45,036 nucleotides of DNA from Verrucomicrobiales bacterium (GCA_029213025.1 JARGOZ010000041.1:1-45036); one strand, 5' to 3'; numbered from the stretch's first letter, positions 1 to 9,860 are shown. Numbers and translations are program-made. Notes: generated by a model from the sequence alone, not told the origin.

Positions 1-76
1 GAATATCAATCCTGTTTCAGGTGGGTGCAAGATGGCCTGGATTTTGTGTTTACGTTACTTTAGCGGTTGGTCTCTC

Positions 77-2267
77 ATGAAAAACAAAGCTCATCTACTA
101 GCTGCGCTGTTACTCGCTGGCTTCAGCGGATTGTTACAGGCGGAAACTCTGCCGCCGCTTAAAGACGGTCTGTCTCCGAAAACGGTGACTGAAGTATGGA
201 AGGGTGTTGATCCCAGCGCTGAGCCACTGGATATTGAGCTGATCAAAGAGTGGAAAGATGGCGGTGTGATACTGCGCGCTGTTAGATATCGCATCGGCAT
301 ATTCAAAGGCCGAAAGTCCTGGATGGGCGCGCTCTATGGTTTTCCGGAAGGCGGGAAAGACCTTCCGGCTATTGTGCAGATTCACGGTGGCGGAGGCATG
401 GCCAACCACGCTTTTTGTGTCGATAACGCCAAACGCGGCTACGCTACCATTTCATTGAGCTGGCGTGGAGATCCGCGCTATCTGAAGGCATACGATCTAC
501 CGGAAGCCGCCCAAACTGATTGGGGGGGCGGTTGAAGGGCGACAAGTCGATGGCACACGCGATGTGGAGCCGAAAAGCGATATACACTATGATCCGGTGC
601 CCTCGGCGCGTAACCACGGATATTTTCTGCGCGCCCTGGCCGCACGTCGTGCACTGACTTTTCTGGAACAGCAACCGGAAGTCGATGGCAGCCGACTTGG
701 AGTCGATGGGTTCTCCATGGGAGGTGTGATCACCTTCCTGACGGCGGCGACGGATGACCGTGTAAAAGCCGCTTCGCCATGGTGGGCACCACCTCTGGTA
801 CTGGACGGAAGTTTGAAGGGGCGCACCATTAATACCAATGCGTATGCCGAGCATATCAAATGCCCGCTACTGATTATGGCACCCTCGAATGATTTTCACG
901 GCAAGGTGGAAGATGTCGCCTGGATGGTGGATCGTATTTCCAGCAAGGAAGTTCGTATCGCCCGATCTGTGCACTACAATCACAAGAATGATGCCAGTTC
1001 GATGGCGGCAAGGGAACTGTGGTTTGATGCGAAATTAAAAGACGGCTATAGCTTCCCGGCTCAGCCCGAATTTACCGTCAAGCTGGATAGCGCCGATGGC
1101 CTTCCTAAAGTCTCCGTCCGCCCGGATGACTCGATGCCCATATCCCATGTGGACATCTTCTACACACGTGATGCGAAGTTGACTTCCTATACCGACAATC
1201 GCACGCGCTACTGGCAATACGCCAGACCTGAGCAGGCAGACGGAGTCTACAGCGCAAGTCTAAGTCTGTTTGATGTTGAAGAACCGGTTTGGATCTTTGC
1301 CAATGTCTACTACGCTTTAGACAATTCCGGAGAACCGCGTTCGGTTACCTTGCCGACCGACACCTTTACGGTGACCACACGTTTGCGCATGCTGTCGGCC
1401 GAGGATCTGGCCAAGGCCGGGGTTCGAAAGGATTCTAAAACTTCTTCGATTATAGAAAGCTTCAATGACGGCTGGGAAAAAGAATGGCTCGTTTCGGATA
1501 ACAAATGGCAAACCCTGAAGCTCAATCAACCGCGTGTTCCGGTTCCGGAATATGGAAAGTTGGTTCTCGATGTTCAAAGTGACGAGGCGAACCATCTGAC
1601 GATAAAAGTCGGCGGTTACCGCGGCATCTACCAACTCAAGGGCGACGCAGCTCCCCAGAAGATCGAAATACATCCCTTTGATTTAGAAGATCCAAAAACA
1701 AAGGCGAAACTGTTGAGTTGGTCATCACTCAAACGACCGATGATCAGCCTGTCTGCCAGCCGAAGAAAAGCAGCGCCTGCGTTCAAGAAACTTGCCTGGG
1801 AGGTCATCGCTGAAGAGGAGTTTATGGCGGCGCGTCCGTTTCAGCTGGGCGGCGCCGTGAAGCAAGACGGCAAGGTTAAGCTGACTTTCTCTCTAGCAGA
1901 TCGGATTGACGGAAGGTATGATGCAGAGGCAAAATCCGTGAAGGTTCATGACTTGAATGCCGGCATCGATGTGACCAACGGATTGCAAGTGCACTCGCAG
2001 GGCGTGAGTGAAGTAGACTATTTTCTGAATAAAAAGTTTACTACCTTTTCTGCAACTCTGATCCCCTGTTATCAGGCTTCAGCGGTCTTTGAAGTTCACG
2101 GTGACGGCAAAAAGTTGTTCGAATCTCAGATCTTTCGGGGCAAAACACCACCGGAGGACATTGAAGTCGACGTGTCCGGTGTCCAAATGCTCAAGCTGGT
2201 TATCTCTGAAGGTGGTAATGGCTGGGGCGGCGACTGGGTGATTTGGGGCAACGCTGCCGTTAAATAA
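77..2267 (+). pseudogene. Secreted acetyl-xylan-esterase-like alpha/beta hydrolase with C-terminal NPCBM-like domain, frameshifted
   Basis: A secreted esterase-type hydrolase, probably acting on acylated polysaccharide. The ATG at 77 is preferred over an upstream one at 32 because it opens a signal peptide (MKNKAHLLAALLLAGFSGLLQA). The first reading frame stops at 535; the rest of the fold continues in the next frame to 2267. Removing one G from the 7-G run at 522-528 joins them seamlessly (TDWGAVEGRQVDG). Seen after the break: nucleophile elbow GFSMGG, a likely acid in PSNDFHG and a likely His in SVHYNH, as in the AXE1/dienelactone-hydrolase families. The last ~100 residues end in GGDWVIWGNA, typical of the NPCBM sugar-binding domain. 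The middle (~300 residues) looks beta-rich and is unassigned. The break may be a real mutation or a homopolymer error. Substrate is inferred from family only. Confidence 0.75.
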
Positions 2268-2680
2268 CCTGAAATTGTTAAATAGTGAAAGGCTGCGATA
2301 CCAGGCTTTGAAAAATAAAATAGTAGCTTCGCTTGGGGACAGGTTAATGTAGCTTCCACCTCAGGTGAATGGGTTACTGCACCCCATCCAACCCACCGGT
2401 CCAAAAGGACTTCGTTTGATGGATCGCGGAATTTTTCGCGATGAAAAGTGCGGGAAATGTGAGCCAGTAAATTTTCAAGTTTCGCGAACGTTCCGGGAGC
2501 CTGATTCGAAGGCCAGTTCGACAATTCATTAAGGAATCGAAATTAATCACCTGCCCCCATTTATTTTCCCCTCGCGGCCCCGAATCGAAGCCCCTTCATG
2601 ACCCGCGGAAGTTCGCTGAAATTTATGTTCAGTGAAAATCATTCCGCTACTTCCAAAGCTTCGGAATGAATTTTTTCTTT
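2268..2680. other. Intergenic stretch without a recognisable gene
   Basis: This 413-bp gap lies between the convergent esterase and the minus-strand secreted protein. A minus-strand reading frame crossing 2126-2524 overlaps the esterase 3' end and has no family signature, so it is not called. The only structure seen is a short inverted repeat ATCGCG/CGCGAT (2423-2442) with an 8-nt spacer. No convincing terminator with a T tract is visible. Confidence 0.5.
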
Positions 2681-4099
2681 CTATTTAGGGAGTTCACGCC
2701 GGAAAACGATGTTCTCTATCAAGTCCTGCGCCCAGTGATTTCCGGAAAATTTACCATAGGCGTCACCGTGATTCCAGGTACAGATCTGTGACTTCGGGCC
2801 TGCGGAAGAACGCCACTTCTTCTCACCGATGAAGCGAACGATCTCCGTCGTTTTTCGAATTTGAGTAAAGAGTTCCCGGTCCTGGTCGCTCCCGGAGAGA
2901 TCGAAATATCCGAGCACGGCGACGGTGCTATACATGTAGGCATAGTGGGTCCATCCCCAGATGTTGTAATCCCAGGAACTGCGATTGTGTAGTTTTCCCG
3001 CGTTTCCCCTCGCATTCAATTCATAGGGCATTCCCGTTCCCTCAAATTCGTAGGGAATCGTCGCCCTCAACTTGCCCTGGTCGTCCACCAGGCCAAAGTC
3101 ACTGCCGTTACATTGCCCCTTACTGCTCGGGCCGACATTGGATCGGGGCTGGGCTCCTGCATAAAACTCGTGCCCCCATCGGTAGACTAGATTCTGTGGA
3201 GTCGTGTCGACAGGATCATAACGACGGTAGGGATGCTCCCGACCGGGAGTTGAACCTGTCAGACTGCTGGTATTAAATTGAGCAATTGTTTTACGAACTC
3301 CCAGTGGGTCGACAGACCAGCCTCCCCCGAGGGTGGCAACCTGATCTACGCCCTCTAATAAGTTAACAATGCGTTTATCCTCGTAGTAGGCCACGATGTG
3401 ATTAAGTCCGGCGGCTTCGAGGCGTTTTTTGAAATGCTTAACATCGTATCTACTTAGAATTTTATCCGTCTCAGGAACGTTACCCCAGTAGATACAGGCT
3501 GCCGTCATGTAAGAATGCCAGGGAGCACTCTGGTTGGGTAACGATCCCGCAGCGCGTCCGAGCATATCAACCCGAACACTGGAAATTTTTCCGCCTCGTG
3601 TGCTGTTGGGCTGACAAAATATGGCTGCTGTGTAGAGAACGTGTTCCATCACCAAATTCAAGTGATCCCGCTCGGCTTGCGAGATTCGTTTCCACATCGC
3701 CGGAGTTCGCCGTGCTACCGCCCATGCGAGTGGCAATTGTGAATCGAACCAGGCGGCATGTCCTCCGGTAAAACGGGGCGTTCCCTCTGCGGTTGCCGTC
3801 ACCTTGAGGTGGTCCACTACCCGATCAATCAAGAGGTTGCCTTTGGAATCAGTGCTTGCCGGATCTTGATGGGCTACGAGGGCAAGATACAAAATACAGG
3901 CAGCCTGTCTGCCGTAGAACCGGCCCCCTCCGGAAACAAAGCTCTCACCACTCAATGGCAAAGGAATCGACATGGCGTCGTCAATCATCTCCTGCGAAAA
4001 AGAAAATTCCTTTCCCCCGTCGCCGCTGATACCGGAAGAGACTGGGAAAACAGCGATAGTCGCCACAAGGAGTGGGAGAGCCAGGTATCGAATTAGCAT
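2681..4099 (-). CDS. Secreted protein of unknown function, possibly an alpha-helical toroid enzyme
   Basis: The predicted product is 472 residues. The frame stays open up to 4420, but the first 107 codons there are translated from the palindromic repeat array. The ATG at 4099 fits better: it is preceded on the minus strand by AGAGG five bases away and opens a signal peptide (MLIRYLALPLLVATIAVFPVSSG). The mature protein is rich in Trp, Tyr and His, with helical segments and Gly-Gly loops (SGGGRFYGRQAA, TGGHAAWFDSQLPLAWA, ATLGGGWSVD). This composition recalls alpha/alpha-toroid polysaccharide lyases and related enzymes, but I see no diagnostic catalytic motif and assign no reaction. Two neighbouring loci also encode secreted carbohydrate-type proteins. 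It stands alone, with the repeat array directly upstream. Confidence 0.7.
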   Translation of the reverse strand: MLIRYLALPLLVATIAVFPVSSGISGDGGKEFSFSQEMIDDAMSIPLPLSGESFVSGGGRFYGRQAACILYLALVAHQDPASTDSKGNLLIDRVVDHLKVTATAEGTPRFTGGHAAWFDSQLPLAWAVARRTPAMWKRISQAERDHLNLVMEHVLYTAAIFCQPNSTRGGKISSVRVDMLGRAAGSLPNQSAPWHSYMTAACIYWGNVPETDKILSRYDVKHFKKRLEAAGLNHIVAYYEDKRIVNLLEGVDQVATLGGGWSVDPLGVRKTIAQFNTSSLTGSTPGREHPYRRYDPVDTTPQNLVYRWGHEFYAGAQPRSNVGPSSKGQCNGSDFGLVDDQGKLRATIPYEFEGTGMPYELNARGNAGKLHNRSSWDYNIWGWTHYAYMYSTVAVLGYFDLSGSDQDRELFTQIRKTTEIVRFIGEKKWRSSAGPKSQICTWNHGDAYGKFSGNHWAQDLIENIVFRRELPK

Positions 4100-4232
4100 G
4101 GTAACCTCTGGATGGAGGTGCAAGATGGCACAATCTTTTTTTCCCATTTCTGCTTTCCGATGAAAGAAGCTCTTTAGGCTGTACTTAGGTCGACACCCAG
4201 GTCGGACAGATAGGCTGTACCCAGCGCGCGGC

Positions 4233-4850
4233 TTTCTCCGGGCTGATAAGATTAATGTAGATGCGAACGTGAGGGAGTATCGTTTCATCGGTCCGACGCG
4301 CCGAAGTTGATCAATACTCGGCACAGCCTCGCATCTACATTTCTCCGGGCTGATAAGATTAATGTAGATGCGAACGTGAGGGAGTATCGTTTCATCGGTC
4401 CGACGCGCCGGGTTGATCAATACTCGACACAGCTTCGCATCTACATTTTGGCGGGGTCGACAGGCTCCATGTGGATGCGAACGTGAGGGAGTATCGTTTC
4501 ATCGGGCCGGCGCACCGGGGTTGATCAATACTCGGCACAGCCTCGCATCTACATTTCCCGGGGCTGTAAGTTTACTGTGGATGCGAACGTGAGGGAGTAT
4601 CGTTTCATCGGGCCGGCGCACCGGGTTGATCAATACTCGGCACAGCCTCGCATCTACATTTCTCCGGGGCTGATAAGTTTACTGTGGATGCGAACGTGAG
4701 GGAGTATCGTTTCATCGGTCCGGCGCACCGAGGTTGATCAATACTCGGCACAGCCTCGCATCTACATTTCCCGGGGCTGATAAGTTTAATGTGGATGCGA
4801 ACGTGAGGGAGTATCGTTTCATCGGGCCGGCGCTCCGGGGTAAATCAATT
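4233..4850. repeat. Six tandem ~107-bp palindromic repeats
   Basis: Units begin at about 4233, 4340, 4446, 4554, 4659 and 4767 (spacings 107, 106, 108, 105, 108); the last is truncated near 4850. In the first unit the arms AATGTAGATGCGA and TCGCATCTACATT form a perfect 13-bp inverted repeat around ~60 bp, with a second inner pairing GAGTAT/ATACTC. Later units carry GTGGATGCGA in the left arm, which still pairs through a G-U wobble in RNA. A linker of about 19 bp separates the hairpins. The array lies between the start of the secreted protein gene (4099) and the 3' end of the M50 gene (4884). No transposase is nearby. This is not a CRISPR: the whole unit is conserved and no unique spacers are present. 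Confidence 0.9.
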
Positions 4851-4883
4851 CGTCCCGGTAGACCGAGTGCCTTTACCCCACTA

Positions 4884-6254
4884 CTACATCGAAGTTATAG
4901 CCCTCTGCTCCTGTTCGCCTCCTGCCGGTTCTCTTTTCGCTTCAGCTTTCGCTAATTCTCTGCGACAACGCTTCAGCATGAAATGGTCACTATCATGATT
5001 TTCGACAAACTGATAATATTGGCGACTGAGTTCGATATTACCTCTTTTTGCCTCCGCTATACATAAAGAGCCTGCCGAGCTGACTTTGCCATCGCTGGTT
5101 TCGCTTGAATTCATCGCAGATTGTAACAATGGCAGGGCTTCTTCAATTCGACCCAATTCAGTCAGAATGCTTCCGCGAGTAGATCGGATAGGAGCCAGCC
5201 AACCTATCAAACTGATAGCTTGCTCCGAGTAGCGGTCAGCTTCGTCAAGCAGATCGGCCCGATCCAATCGGTAGTTGGCGTAAGCGATATTGTTATAAAT
5301 AAAACACTTTTGCAAAGGCGGGTCACTGTCTTTCAGCTGTTCATGAAGGTGTAGAAAACTTTCCCGGGCTTTCTCCGGATCTTTATCCAACATCAATACG
5401 GCTTTCCAATTGAGTAGATGAAACTCTTCGGGAAACTTTTCTAAACCCTGATTCACCCATTCCATCGCAAGGACAGCCTTTTTGGCCTCAGCAGCTTCCG
5501 CTGCTTCAACGATATATCTCGTAGCCAAAATCTCCCGCTTTCTAACAATATTGTTGGTAAAAATCGCCTCGAGGATTCTGCGACCATCACTATCCATGTC
5601 TCCAAACGGAGTTGGAACTTTCATAGGCCAGAGATTGACCAGAAGCACAAACAAATTTGCCAACAGGAATGCTTTGGCGGGAACCGGACCCGTAGTGAAT
5701 TCACCCCAGTTCCAATAATTTTCCGCACCGATAAAGGGAATCACCAGAACGCAAAGTAACAAATTCGCAAACGGACCGGAAGCCGCAAAAAGGAAACTCT
5801 TGAGTCTGAAATTTCCCCCGTCGACCGGGCAGGCAATGACCATTCCTCCACACGGCACCGAATTCAGATCAAACCTGAAACCGAACAATTTTCCAGAGTA
5901 GAGCGATTTACCATAGCCGATGAGAATTCGAAACACGCGGTAGCCCATCCACCTGGCGGCAAGGGCATGACACATTTCGTGGGGAAAAATCGTCAGCAAC
6001 AGCGACACCTGAAAAAGAGCCAGATTCAATAACAACCAACCTGCAGCTGCGTTTTCAAATAAGTCTACTAACAGCAATCCGAAAATCAGATTCGCAGGAA
6101 TCCACAGGAGATTCTTAAATTCGCCCGAAATTTGGGCTTTTTGATGACAATCCGGACATTGCGTTTTTTTCCGCCGCCGGAAAGAGAGGCGTTTGGTTAT
6201 AAAAACGTCCGGAAGATTCGTAGAAGCTCCGCACTGGTCGCAAATGGATTCCAT
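4884..6254 (-). CDS. M50-family (site-2-protease-like) membrane zinc metalloprotease with N-terminal zinc ribbon and C-terminal TPR-like tail
   Basis: A 456-residue membrane protein. An N-terminal zinc ribbon is visible (CDQC at residues 5-8, CPDC at 33-36). Hydrophobic segments follow from ~50, with the metal-binding HEMCH (HExxH) at 92-96 inside a membrane helix, as in M50 proteases. The second M50 motif, normally N..P..DG, is present as NLWP...DSDG at ~207-224 with extra residues. The last ~220 residues are helical and resemble TPR repeats, suitable for partner binding. Intramembrane cleavage of a substrate protein is inferred from family; the substrate is unknown. The ATG at 6254 has no strong ribosome site. 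It lies 74 bp downstream of the papain-like gene and may share its transcript. Confidence 0.85.
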   Translation of the reverse strand: MESICDQCGASTNLPDVFITKRLSFRRRKKTQCPDCHQKAQISGEFKNLLWIPANLIFGLLLVDLFENAAAGWLLLNLALFQVSLLLTIFPHEMCHALAARWMGYRVFRILIGYGKSLYSGKLFGFRFDLNSVPCGGMVIACPVDGGNFRLKSFLFAASGPFANLLLCVLVIPFIGAENYWNWGEFTTGPVPAKAFLLANLFVLLVNLWPMKVPTPFGDMDSDGRRILEAIFTNNIVRKREILATRYIVEAAEAAEAKKAVLAMEWVNQGLEKFPEEFHLLNWKAVLMLDKDPEKARESFLHLHEQLKDSDPPLQKCFIYNNIAYANYRLDRADLLDEADRYSEQAISLIGWLAPIRSTRGSILTELGRIEEALPLLQSAMNSSETSDGKVSSAGSLCIAEAKRGNIELSRQYYQFVENHDSDHFMLKRCRRELAKAEAKREPAGGEQEQRAITSM

Positions 6255-6328
6255 AGATTACCGATTAAAGGTAAATTTACTATATTTTCCATAATTCGCA
6301 AAAACCTTATTGCATTCCCGGTTTCGGG

Positions 6329-7021
6329 TCAGTTCCCCATTGTGGCAAGTGACTGGCAACCGTGCTGGAAAGGAGCTAAGAACCATGGACCCGGCGCTTT
6401 GAAACAAAAGGTTTTCGATTTCGGATCATATTTTACTTCACCCGCACCGTGGATAAGATAATCGGTAACCAGGTTCTCCGGCGTGGTTATTATATTGGAG
6501 AACAGAGGGGAATTGGCCGGACTACCGGCTTTCAGAACTGCCGTGGCATAGGTAGCGCAATTGTTCGAATACCAATGGTAAGCGGGCCAGTCTCTCATGG
6601 AATCCTGGACAAATTTGTTCATCGCGTTGTAGTCGACTTTGGGAATATAAGCGGCCAGAATTCGACCTCTTTGGCCGGAATAGTTCGATAACTGCTGAAG
6701 CACCCTCAGAAGTGAAGTTTTGTTGACTTCGCCTTTTGAAGTGAACGAAACATTCGGCAGCGTAACCTTGCGAACCTTGCCTTCGTGAACTTGATCGTAC
6801 CGGCCAAATTCATAATACCTGGTAACACCGGCATCACTAATCATGAGAATCCCGGCATGACCCAACTCCATTTTGGAAAGAGCAAGAAAATCGACGGTGA
6901 TTTTTGATTCAGGGTAGGCTATGAGGAGCGCCTGGCCGGCCCGGGCTGCCGCCGGGAGCGATAACGTGGTGGCAAAAATGGTGTACGCAATAAATCGATA
7001 ACGGGAAATAACGACGTTCAT
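6329..7021 (-). CDS. Secreted papain-like (NlpC/P60- or DUF4105-type fold) protein
   Basis: The frame opens at 7135, but the ATG at 7021 starts a signal peptide (MNVVISRYRFIAYTIFATTLSLPAAARA), giving 230 residues. The mature part holds a His motif (LGHAGILMI) followed by a Cys motif (SNNCATYA). This His-before-Cys order matches permuted papain-like families such as DUF4105 and LRAT/YiiX-type proteins, which act as hydrolases or acyltransferases on envelope molecules. The exact family and substrate cannot be fixed by eye. It precedes the M50 protease gene on the same strand with a 74-bp gap, so the two may be co-transcribed. No strong ribosome site is seen at either start. Confidence 0.65.
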   Translation of the reverse strand: MNVVISRYRFIAYTIFATTLSLPAAARAGQALLIAYPESKITVDFLALSKMELGHAGILMISDAGVTRYYEFGRYDQVHEGKVRKVTLPNVSFTSKGEVNKTSLLRVLQQLSNYSGQRGRILAAYIPKVDYNAMNKFVQDSMRDWPAYHWYSNNCATYATAVLKAGSPANSPLFSNIITTPENLVTDYLIHGAGEVKYDPKSKTFCFKAPGPWFLAPFQHGCQSLATMGN

Positions 7022-7198
7022 GGATGTGATTGTTGAATTTTTACTCCGGGAAGTTTTTTTGATAGAACGGTAGACGAACCGATCAAAAGGGAATTCAAAT
7101 CCCTTACGAGGACGCTTCCCGTCAGCTTTCACCAAGCACTGAAATTCTGCCTGTGCCCGGCGCGTTATCTCTTTTGCACAGAGGCTTAGCGAGCAAAT

Positions 7199-8218
7199 CT
7201 AAACGTCGTATTCTTTCAGGTCCGGGTAGTGCTTCTCCACGCAGGAATCGCAGACACCATGACTGAACTGCGCTTCACTGTTTGAGGAAATATATTCCTC
7301 CAGACTGCGCCACTCGCCGTCTTCGTCACGGATCGATTTACAAAACGAACAGGTGGGCAGAATGCCCCGGAGGGTTTTGACCTCTTGAAGCGCCAATTTC
7401 AAAGAGTGAATCAAAGATTCCTTTTCTTTTTCCAACTGCTTGCGGTGCTCAATTTCACTGCGGGCCTGAGAAAGTTCGAGACGCACCTCAGATACCTCCC
7501 GAAGTATAGAAAGCACGGGGCGGTTTTCGATGACAATGCCGTGCTTTTTGTTTTGCCAGGAAATATAAAAATAGAGAAACGGAAAAGCAAACAGACTGAT
7601 CGCAAACCGGCTGGAAAGCGTTCCTACCATAATACTCATGTAGTCCTCCGATCCGAAAAAAGCCCCGGTGGAAAACAAAATCACATCGAGCCACATCACC
7701 CCGAGTAGGGTGAGGAAAGCGCGAATCCAGAGATGAATCTTCAATTGCGACTGGCCGAGAAATTCCCACGCAATCGCCAAAAAGATCAGGTCGGCAAATA
7801 AGGCAATGATCGAAGAGGTATAGATTCGCAAACTTTGGGGCGGAAAATAATCCACCTGACCCGGGCCCGAAATTTGGACCTGCCAACGCAGAATCAAAGT
7901 GATTAACGCAACCATAATCGAGACACCGATCACGGTCGAAATCGCAATGCGGGTTGCCCTCAATCCGTCGAATACATAAACGACAAAAATACTCAGTAAC
8001 AATGCGGTAAAAAAGACGGTGGAGCCCACCATGAGTGAGACATTTCCAACCTGAACCTGAACCCCTGCATCGGTGGTCCACGCCATCACCGCAGTGAGAC
8101 TGCCGATCACTGCGTAGAAGTGAGACAATCCCAACCGGTGCCTCAACGAATGGGAAAACAAAACGAGAAAATAGACGGCCACAGCTTCAATGATCAGGAT
8201 CAGTAATTGGTTGGACAT
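7199..8218 (-). CDS. Polytopic membrane sensor-like protein with cytoplasmic coiled coil and C-terminal Cys4 motif
   Basis: A 339-residue protein with about seven hydrophobic segments over residues 1-215, then a short coiled coil (~225-275: SEVRLELSQARSEIEHRKQLEKE, split here as a heptad pattern) and a C-terminal module with TCSFCKSIRDEDGEW and SHGVCDSC. That C-terminal module, two CxxC pairs around a W..LE.YI segment, recurs at the ends of bacterial PAS and response-regulator proteins and probably binds zinc. The N-terminal membrane part resembles sensory membrane domains of the VUT/7TM kind. No kinase, cyclase or phosphodiesterase domain is present, so any output must go through a partner. 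The ATG at 8218 is well placed. Role in signalling is inference. Confidence 0.7.
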   Translation of the reverse strand: MSNQLLILIIEAVAVYFLVLFSHSLRHRLGLSHFYAVIGSLTAVMAWTTDAGVQVQVGNVSLMVGSTVFFTALLLSIFVVYVFDGLRATRIAISTVIGVSIMVALITLILRWQVQISGPGQVDYFPPQSLRIYTSSIIALFADLIFLAIAWEFLGQSQLKIHLWIRAFLTLLGVMWLDVILFSTGAFFGSEDYMSIMVGTLSSRFAISLFAFPFLYFYISWQNKKHGIVIENRPVLSILREVSEVRLELSQARSEIEHRKQLEKEKESLIHSLKLALQEVKTLRGILPTCSFCKSIRDEDGEWRSLEEYISSNSEAQFSHGVCDSCVEKHYPDLKEYDV

Positions 8219-8456
8219 AGGATAGAGGTAGTGTGGTCGTGAGCTATTGCTGACAAAGTCAACGTTAAACCTGAAAATTCAAGTTATGTTAGTATTTCCC
8301 GGGAACAAGGCAGTCAAGATGCTGAGTTTGCGTTCAGAAAGGTCCGTCTTCGGGACCAAATAATATCTAACCTTTATGGAATTCTAACATTAACAGAAAG
8401 TCACAAAAGGCTTACCAAATAGCTGGAGAAATCTGCTCACCGTCAACAGCCCCGGT

Positions 8457-8882
8457 TTACAGATTGAGGCCCAACAGGTGGCGATCCTTCACCTGCTTAT
8501 ATTTCAAAGCAACCTCAACGCATTCGCCGAGTTGAACGAGATCGGGATCCAATTTCGAACTGAATCGAATGGCTCGATTCCCCTCAAAATCGAAGCAATC
8601 GGAAAACACTTTTCGGAAGGTCGGAATCAAGGCTGTTTGGCAGTGAAAAAACATCCGGTAATGATCCGGATCATCCGCCTTCCAGTCGATCCGAACTGTG
8701 GTTCCCGTTTTGCAGCACCAGGCAGGCTCTCCCCATTTCAGAGACTCTTCCAAACTCGCAAGCTGTCCAATTTGTTCAGCCTTCGAATAGATCAAATCCC
8801 GGAGAGCATACATTTTTTCCCGAACCTCTTCCGGGTATTGTTCAAAAACCGCTTTCACCTCCAGGTCAGCAAAAGGTATCAT
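8457..8882 (-). CDS. DUF1801 domain-containing protein
   Basis: A 141-residue soluble protein from the ATG at 8882; an in-frame start at 8930 would add 16 residues of unlikely sequence. The pattern EVREKMYALRDLI, EESLKWGEPAW, an RMFFHCQT segment and a C-terminal VEVALKYK match the DUF1801 (YdhG-like) family. These are small cytoplasmic proteins of uncertain biochemical role. It lies 62 bp downstream of yicC on the same strand and could be co-transcribed. Nothing in its sequence points to a specific substrate. Confidence 0.8.
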   Translation of the reverse strand: MIPFADLEVKAVFEQYPEEVREKMYALRDLIYSKAEQIGQLASLEESLKWGEPAWCCKTGTTVRIDWKADDPDHYRMFFHCQTALIPTFRKVFSDCFDFEGNRAIRFSSKLDPDLVQLGECVEVALKYKQVKDRHLLGLNL

Positions 8883-8944
8883 TTTACACTGCTTATATGT
8901 AGTAAAAGTTCGGAACAGCCGAATGGGCACGGGATACGACCCCG

Positions 8945-9820
8945 CTATTGAATATTCTGAACCTGCTCGCGGATTTTCTCCAACTCCGTTTTGGAATTTA
9001 CGATGGCTTGAGCGATTTGCGCGTGATTGGACTTACTACCAATCGTATTCAGCTCGCGATTCAATTCCTGACAGAGAAAATCAAGCGGACGACCTACCGG
9101 CTCGTCACTGGCGAAATACTTCCGGAACTGGGCGATGTGACTTCCAATTCGGGTGATCTCTTCGGTGATATCACTTTTCTCAGCATAGAGGGCGATTTCC
9201 CGAAGTACCCTTTCATCATTCAAATCCAGATCCAAACCACATTCGGCGAGTCGACTCTGGAGAGATTCGCGATATTTATCAACCACCTCCCGGGCGTAAC
9301 TGCTTACCGAGGCAATTTCCGATTCGATCACTTTGATGCGGTCTTCGAGATCATCCCTGAGGTGAGTTCCTTCCTCAGTCTGCATCCCGTTGAGTTTTTC
9401 CAGCGCGACGGAAACGGCGATTTTGATAAGATCTTCGACATCTTCGGGCGCTACCCCGGTCTCTTCAATTTTACAAATCCCGGGATTCCGAAGAAGGTCT
9501 GCAGCTGAAACAGCTCCATCAATTCCAGTCGTTTCGGCGAGGGTTTTCGCTGCGGCTACATATTGTGCCGCCAAATCCTGATCAACTACTAAAACGGTCG
9601 ATTGCTCGGCCTGATTCGTGAGGTTAATCCGCGCATTGATTCTGCCCCTGGAAATCCCATCGGAAATAATCGATCGAACAGCAGGTTCAAGCGAGGAAAC
9701 CGACTGGGGAAGCCCGATTGAAATGTCGAGTTGTTTCCGGTTCACCCCGGAAAGCTCTGCGGTCGCCCGCCACTGCGGGTTTTCAGCCTCCCCCGCCCCA
9801 AAACCGGTCATGCTTCGCAT
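8945..9820 (-). CDS. yicC: YicC family endoribonuclease
   Basis: A 291-residue protein that starts MRSMTGFG, the hallmark N-terminus of the YicC family, and has the expected length (about 290). The C-terminal half (SDITEEITRIGSHIAQFRK and LDFLCQELNRELNTIGSK) is the conserved DUF1732 region carrying the acidic and His residues of the nuclease core. In E. coli YicC is an endoribonuclease that helps degrade small RNAs. Here it sits downstream of a Pur-alpha-like nucleic-acid-binding gene, separated by a perfect 12-bp-stem hairpin, which suggests a small RNA-handling cluster. Identification is strong; its targets in this organism are unknown. Confidence 0.95.
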   Translation of the reverse strand: MRSMTGFGAGEAENPQWRATAELSGVNRKQLDISIGLPQSVSSLEPAVRSIISDGISRGRINARINLTNQAEQSTVLVVDQDLAAQYVAAAKTLAETTGIDGAVSAADLLRNPGICKIEETGVAPEDVEDLIKIAVSVALEKLNGMQTEEGTHLRDDLEDRIKVIESEIASVSSYAREVVDKYRESLQSRLAECGLDLDLNDERVLREIALYAEKSDITEEITRIGSHIAQFRKYFASDEPVGRPLDFLCQELNRELNTIGSKSNHAQIAQAIVNSKTELEKIREQVQNIQ

Positions 9821-9860
9821 AGTAAAGAACAGGTGAGTATAGAAGGGGGATTTTGATCTC

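Noticed and set aside
2126..2524. 132-codon minus-strand frame at the esterase 3' end
   Set aside because: Half of it is antisense to the NPCBM-like domain and the rest has no recognisable features.
4100..4420. 107-codon N-terminal extension of the minus-strand secreted protein
   Set aside because: It translates the palindromic repeats, and the internal ATG at 4099 has a ribosome site and signal peptide.
4233..4850. CRISPR array
   Set aside because: Whole ~107-bp units are conserved, no unique spacers of regular size exist, and no cas gene is present.
8341..8357. Short hairpin GGTCC/GGACC upstream of the membrane sensor gene as a terminator
   Set aside because: Only five or six pairs and a poor T tract (TTTC) on the minus strand; too weak to call.
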